From: JABWCE01 sp964355045 | GTDB taxonomy: Bacteria; Bacteroidota; Bacteroidia; NS11-12g; UBA9320 | DNA: 7,699 bases | Reading direction: 5' to 3' | Assembly (NCBI GenBank): GCA_964355045.1 | Contig: CAYHCM010000161.1 | Span: 1 to 7,699, forward strand | In this document: positions 5,237-7,699 of the stretch, piece by piece | How positions within the stretch are numbered: position 1 is the stretch's first letter | Layout: every line of letters begins with the position of its first letter | Notes under the pieces: model-generated | Told to the model about the DNA's origin: nothing | The model's database searches: none | The model's input: only the letters and a program-made list of their open reading frames with translations | Made by a program: the position numbers and the translations under genes

Positions 5237-6063
5237 AAAAAAGAATTCGAATAATAATACTATTTATATTGGCAATATCAGGAAAGGACTGTATTTGTCA
5301 GGATATTTACGATGCTGCTCATTCCAGAGCCTATGGCGATTATTTATATAAATCAAAAGAATATTTAAAAGCCTCCATGGAATATGAACGATCCTGTTTT
5401 TTGGATTCACAAAACTGGGATACCCACTTCAAACTGCTTCAAAGCTACCGAAAAAGCGGACAAGCCTCCAAAGCGATCAGCCATTTTTACTGGTTGAACC
5501 ACCGTTTGCCCATTGAACAATTATTTGTTTTTGAACATGAAAAAAATATCTGTGTTTTTGAGACTGAACCATTAGTATTTATTACAAAACAAGAAAAAGA
5601 TTCAATAGCTGAACTAAAATATTTTAAAGCTCCGGCATTGTTGCTTACGCATGATTGGAATAAATCGAAAAATTATCTTATTTCAATAAACTTTAAGGAG
5701 GATAAAACGCTGGGTAAATATTATGAAAACAATCTGCAAGGATTAAATTTGAACTATAAAAAACCCTGGCTGGCCGGGTCAATGTCAGCCGTTGTTCCGG
5801 GCTTGGGCAAGGTTTATTCGGGTTATTACAAAGATGGAATCATAGCTTTTATAATGACCGGACTGTCAGCATTTCAGGCTTATCGGGGGTATAATGCCAA
5901 AGGACCCCGTTCGGGAATTTTTATTATTTATACAGGGGTTGCTTCAGGATTTTATTTGGGAAATATCTATGGTTCTATAAAATCAGCCAGGCAAAAAAAC
6001 CGAAAACTTAATGAGCAAATTGATAAGAAAACTATGGAGATTTTTTATGAATGGACAGAGTGA
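5233..6063 (+). CDS. Exported TPR-like protein with C-terminal PGLGKVYSG membrane domain
   Basis: This 276-residue protein starts with a signal peptide: basic MKKRIR, a hydrophobic core at 7-16, and likely cleavage near CICQ|D at 23-24. Residues 27-90 look like TPR-type helical hairpins (AYGDYLYKSKEYLKASMEYERS, split here for description only as AYGDYLYKSKEY and LKASMEYERS). The charged middle has no clear motif. Residues 178-250 form a hydrophobic domain opening with SAVVPGLGKVYSGYYKDG (185-202), followed by hydrophobic stretches at about 203-218 and 228-246. Similar PGxGxxYxGxxxxG domains occur in uncharacterised Bacteroidetes envelope proteins, so an envelope location is likely; the function is unknown. 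Cysteines at 20 and 22 do not form a good lipobox. The start at 5233 gives a full signal peptide and overlaps a mini-ORF. The gene ends 2 bases from the stop of the convergent gene, with no terminator between. Confidence 0.7.
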   Translation: MKKRIRIIILFILAISGKDCICQDIYDAAHSRAYGDYLYKSKEYLKASMEYERSCFLDSQNWDTHFKLLQSYRKSGQASKAISHFYWLNHRLPIEQLFVFEHEKNICVFETEPLVFITKQEKDSIAELKYFKAPALLLTHDWNKSKNYLISINFKEDKTLGKYYENNLQGLNLNYKKPWLAGSMSAVVPGLGKVYSGYYKDGIIAFIMTGLSAFQAYRGYNAKGPRSGIFIIYTGVASGFYLGNIYGSIKSARQKNRKLNEQIDKKTMEIFYEWTE

Positions 6064-6065
6064 AA

Positions 6066-7658
6066 TTATTTCACCTCCATCTCATCCATATAAATCAAAT
6101 TACTTCCCTCTCTTCCTTTAATATCTGATTTACGGATTTTTTGCCCCCCCCAAATTAAATATTTTTTGCCATACCATGGCGTTACATCCGACATATATTC
6201 ACTGGCTTTTTCATCGTCTTTAAGCAATCTGGGTAGTTTAAAGTTTTCGGGCTCACTAATGTCATCCCCGGTAATGGTTATAACATTGATATTGCCACCT
6301 GAACTATAGGATAGTTGAAGGTTTTCACTGTTTTGCAATACTTTAATTTTTTGATAAATAGTAAGATAAAGCCTGTTAAAATTTAAAGGTACTGTTCTAT
6401 CCCATTTCAAGTTTCCATTTTTATCAAAACAAATAATAAGAGCATGTGTATAATTATACCCTTCAAAATATCGGATTATATTTCCGTTGGCATCCCTATA
6501 CGATGAATATACGGGAAAGAAAGCTTCAGCGGTAGCAATAAAATCATTTTCCCGTTTTACTATTTCATTAAACCTAAGCAGGGTTGAATAATTTTTATAC
6601 CTCTTTTTCAATCTGTCTTTTTTGGCTTCCGAAAGATTACGATTACCTGTGGTATTGTCATTTTCAATATATGTTTCAAAAGATTTTAATTCTGAAAATC
6701 GTATAATTTTAATGGCATTTACATTTATATTTGAATCAATTATAGCTGTATAAAACCCGCGGGCATCATTTGTGTTCAAAAATTCTCCCGGTTCCGGAGC
6801 TACATTATTAAAAGTTCCAACGGCTGCATAGCCATATAGAGAACCGACAAGTTGGATATTTTGAAGGTACAATCCATCAGGAGAATTAAGGATAATACTG
6901 TCGGATGTATTTAAATTTTTTTGCAAATGCTTTATTACCATCGAGGTTCCACCATGAGAATGAGGCTTGCGCTTGAACGATGAAACTGAAATGGTTTCAT
7001 CAGAATTGGATACGCCTTGTATTTTATCAGGTATTGCTATTCCTTTGCTCAAATCAATACGTTCATATTTAATTTGATTTTTAAGGTCAATCCGGGTATA
7101 GATACTTCCATATTTAAAAATAGATAAACCCGCGCGGCTCAAGGGAAATGACACAGGAAAACAGCAGGACGAATAACATCCGCTCATCTGTTCATCGGGT
7201 CCATATTTAAAAAGTATAAACAAATCATCTTTCATCATCTGTGTTGAAATAATGTGTTTGGTATGTTTATCCAATCCGTAAGTTTGGGCCGAACTAAGGC
7301 CATCATTCATATCTAAAATATCTATTCTAAGTTGAGTAATGGATTTGCTTACCCAAATAAATCTGTTTCCAACCGAATCGTATAAATAATTTTCAATCGA
7401 AAAGCGGCTTGGTATATCCAAAAGTTTGTTCCATTGTTCCTCAAAACTTTTATTAAACTTTGTAATATTCCATGAGTTGAAACTATTTCCCCGTTTTTCG
7501 CCACCGGTGTAAAGCAACAAAAATCCTTTTTGAGCTAAAGAAATTACTTCCATGTCATTTGGTATCCGGTTCAGTTTTATTTCTATTCGCGTAGTTTGCC
7601 CATAACAAAATGCACAGAGTTGTACCAAATAACAAACACTTAAAAAACTTTTTAACAT
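6066..7658 (-). CDS. Exported 530-residue protein, function unknown
   Basis: I do not recognise the family. A signal peptide is clear: MLKSF, a hydrophobic stretch to about residue 16, and probable cleavage after CYGQ (18-21). The mature part is rich in alternating beta-strand-like stretches with recurring phrases (GFLLLYTGG at 45-53, DDLFILFKYG at 144-153, ALIICFDKNGNLKWDRTV in the last third), consistent with a beta-propeller or WD40/kelch-like fold; that is inference. A cysteine cluster CYSSCC lies at 161-166 of the otherwise cysteine-poor mature chain. No T9SS sorting domain or lipobox is seen, so it is probably periplasmic or released by another route. The ATG at 7656-7658 stands 15 bases after a perfect -7 box. 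Codons 503-505 (W-G-G) contain a run of eight G. Its neighbour at 5233-6063 is convergent and also exported; no functional link can be shown. Confidence 0.7.
   Translation of the reverse strand: MLKSFLSVCYLVQLCAFCYGQTTRIEIKLNRIPNDMEVISLAQKGFLLLYTGGEKRGNSFNSWNITKFNKSFEEQWNKLLDIPSRFSIENYLYDSVGNRFIWVSKSITQLRIDILDMNDGLSSAQTYGLDKHTKHIISTQMMKDDLFILFKYGPDEQMSGCYSSCCFPVSFPLSRAGLSIFKYGSIYTRIDLKNQIKYERIDLSKGIAIPDKIQGVSNSDETISVSSFKRKPHSHGGTSMVIKHLQKNLNTSDSIILNSPDGLYLQNIQLVGSLYGYAAVGTFNNVAPEPGEFLNTNDARGFYTAIIDSNINVNAIKIIRFSELKSFETYIENDNTTGNRNLSEAKKDRLKKRYKNYSTLLRFNEIVKRENDFIATAEAFFPVYSSYRDANGNIIRYFEGYNYTHALIICFDKNGNLKWDRTVPLNFNRLYLTIYQKIKVLQNSENLQLSYSSGGNINVITITGDDISEPENFKLPRLLKDDEKASEYMSDVTPWYGKKYLIWGGQKIRKSDIKGREGSNLIYMDEMEVK
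6144..6151 (-). repeat. G8 homopolymer inside the 530-residue gene
   Basis: There are eight consecutive C on the plus strand, read as TGG GGG GGG (W503-G505) on the coding strand. It is striking in an AT-rich window. Loss of one G reaches a TGA about 16 codons later; gain of one reaches a TAA within five codons after the run. Either change would replace the last 20-odd residues. Confidence 0.75.
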
Positions 7659-7673
7659 ATATAAATTGAATTA

Positions 7674-7681
7674 CAAAAATA
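7674..7681 (-). promoter_or_regulatory. Putative -7 box (TATTTTTG) for the 530-residue gene
   Basis: On the minus strand this is an exact TAnnTTTG match, with its last base 16 bases before the ATG at 7658, implying a leader of only about 10 nt. The -33 region falls at or beyond the window edge and cannot be assessed. Confidence 0.4.
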
Positions 7682-7699
7682 CATCAATACCCCTATTTA

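Noticed and set aside
5290..5298. Lipobox in the 5233 gene (cysteines 20 and 22)
   Set aside because: Residues before the cysteines (SGKD, CI) do not fit the L-A/S-G/A-C pattern; a signal peptidase I site after CICQ is more likely.

Overview
The window looks like a chromosomal stretch from an AT-rich member of the Bacteroidetes/Bacteroidota. Three signs point there. Promoter-like TAnnTTTG boxes stand upstream of several genes and Shine-Dalgarno sequences are mostly absent. A decayed type IX secretion (T9SS) C-terminal sorting domain lies at 682-852. Several proteins are of types common in that phylum: a CcmB, a long-tailed biotin carboxylase, and secreted proteins whose signal peptides end in Q. 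I cannot name the genus.

Layout: 1-660 is the C-terminal part of class II fumarase (fumC, +). 661-1155 is mostly non-coding but holds the minus-strand T9SS sorting-domain remnant, convergent with fumC. 1156-1938 (+) is a secreted YafK-type L,D-transpeptidase. 1937-2269 is a repeat island with terminal inverted repeats, A/T-run ends and nested palindromes. It fills the gap between the transpeptidase stop and the ccmB stop. 2271-2933 (-) is ccmB, the membrane subunit of the cytochrome c maturation ABC transporter. It is divergent from 2990-3454 (+), a small TerB-like protein. After a heptanucleotide tandem repeat comes 3505-4992 (+), the biotin carboxylase of an acyl-CoA carboxylase, then a hairpin terminator and a second, larger imperfect stem-loop. 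5233-6063 (+) encodes an exported TPR-like protein with a C-terminal PGLGKVYSG membrane domain. It ends 2 bp from the stop of 6066-7658 (-), a 530-residue exported protein of unknown function that carries a G8 homopolymer near its 3' end.

The genes do not form one pathway. Fumarase and biotin carboxylase are core metabolism, CcmB belongs to cytochrome c assembly, the transpeptidase acts on the cell wall, and the last two proteins are envelope or secreted proteins of unknown role. The only plausible co-directional pair is the TerB-like gene and accC. I find no defence system, CRISPR array, tRNA or rRNA, and no clear new multi-gene system. The unusual material is at the level of repeats, gene remnants and translation-start architecture: the 1937-2269 element, the sorting-domain remnant, the GCAATWW repeat in front of accC, the mini-ORF before the 5233 gene, and the G8 tract.
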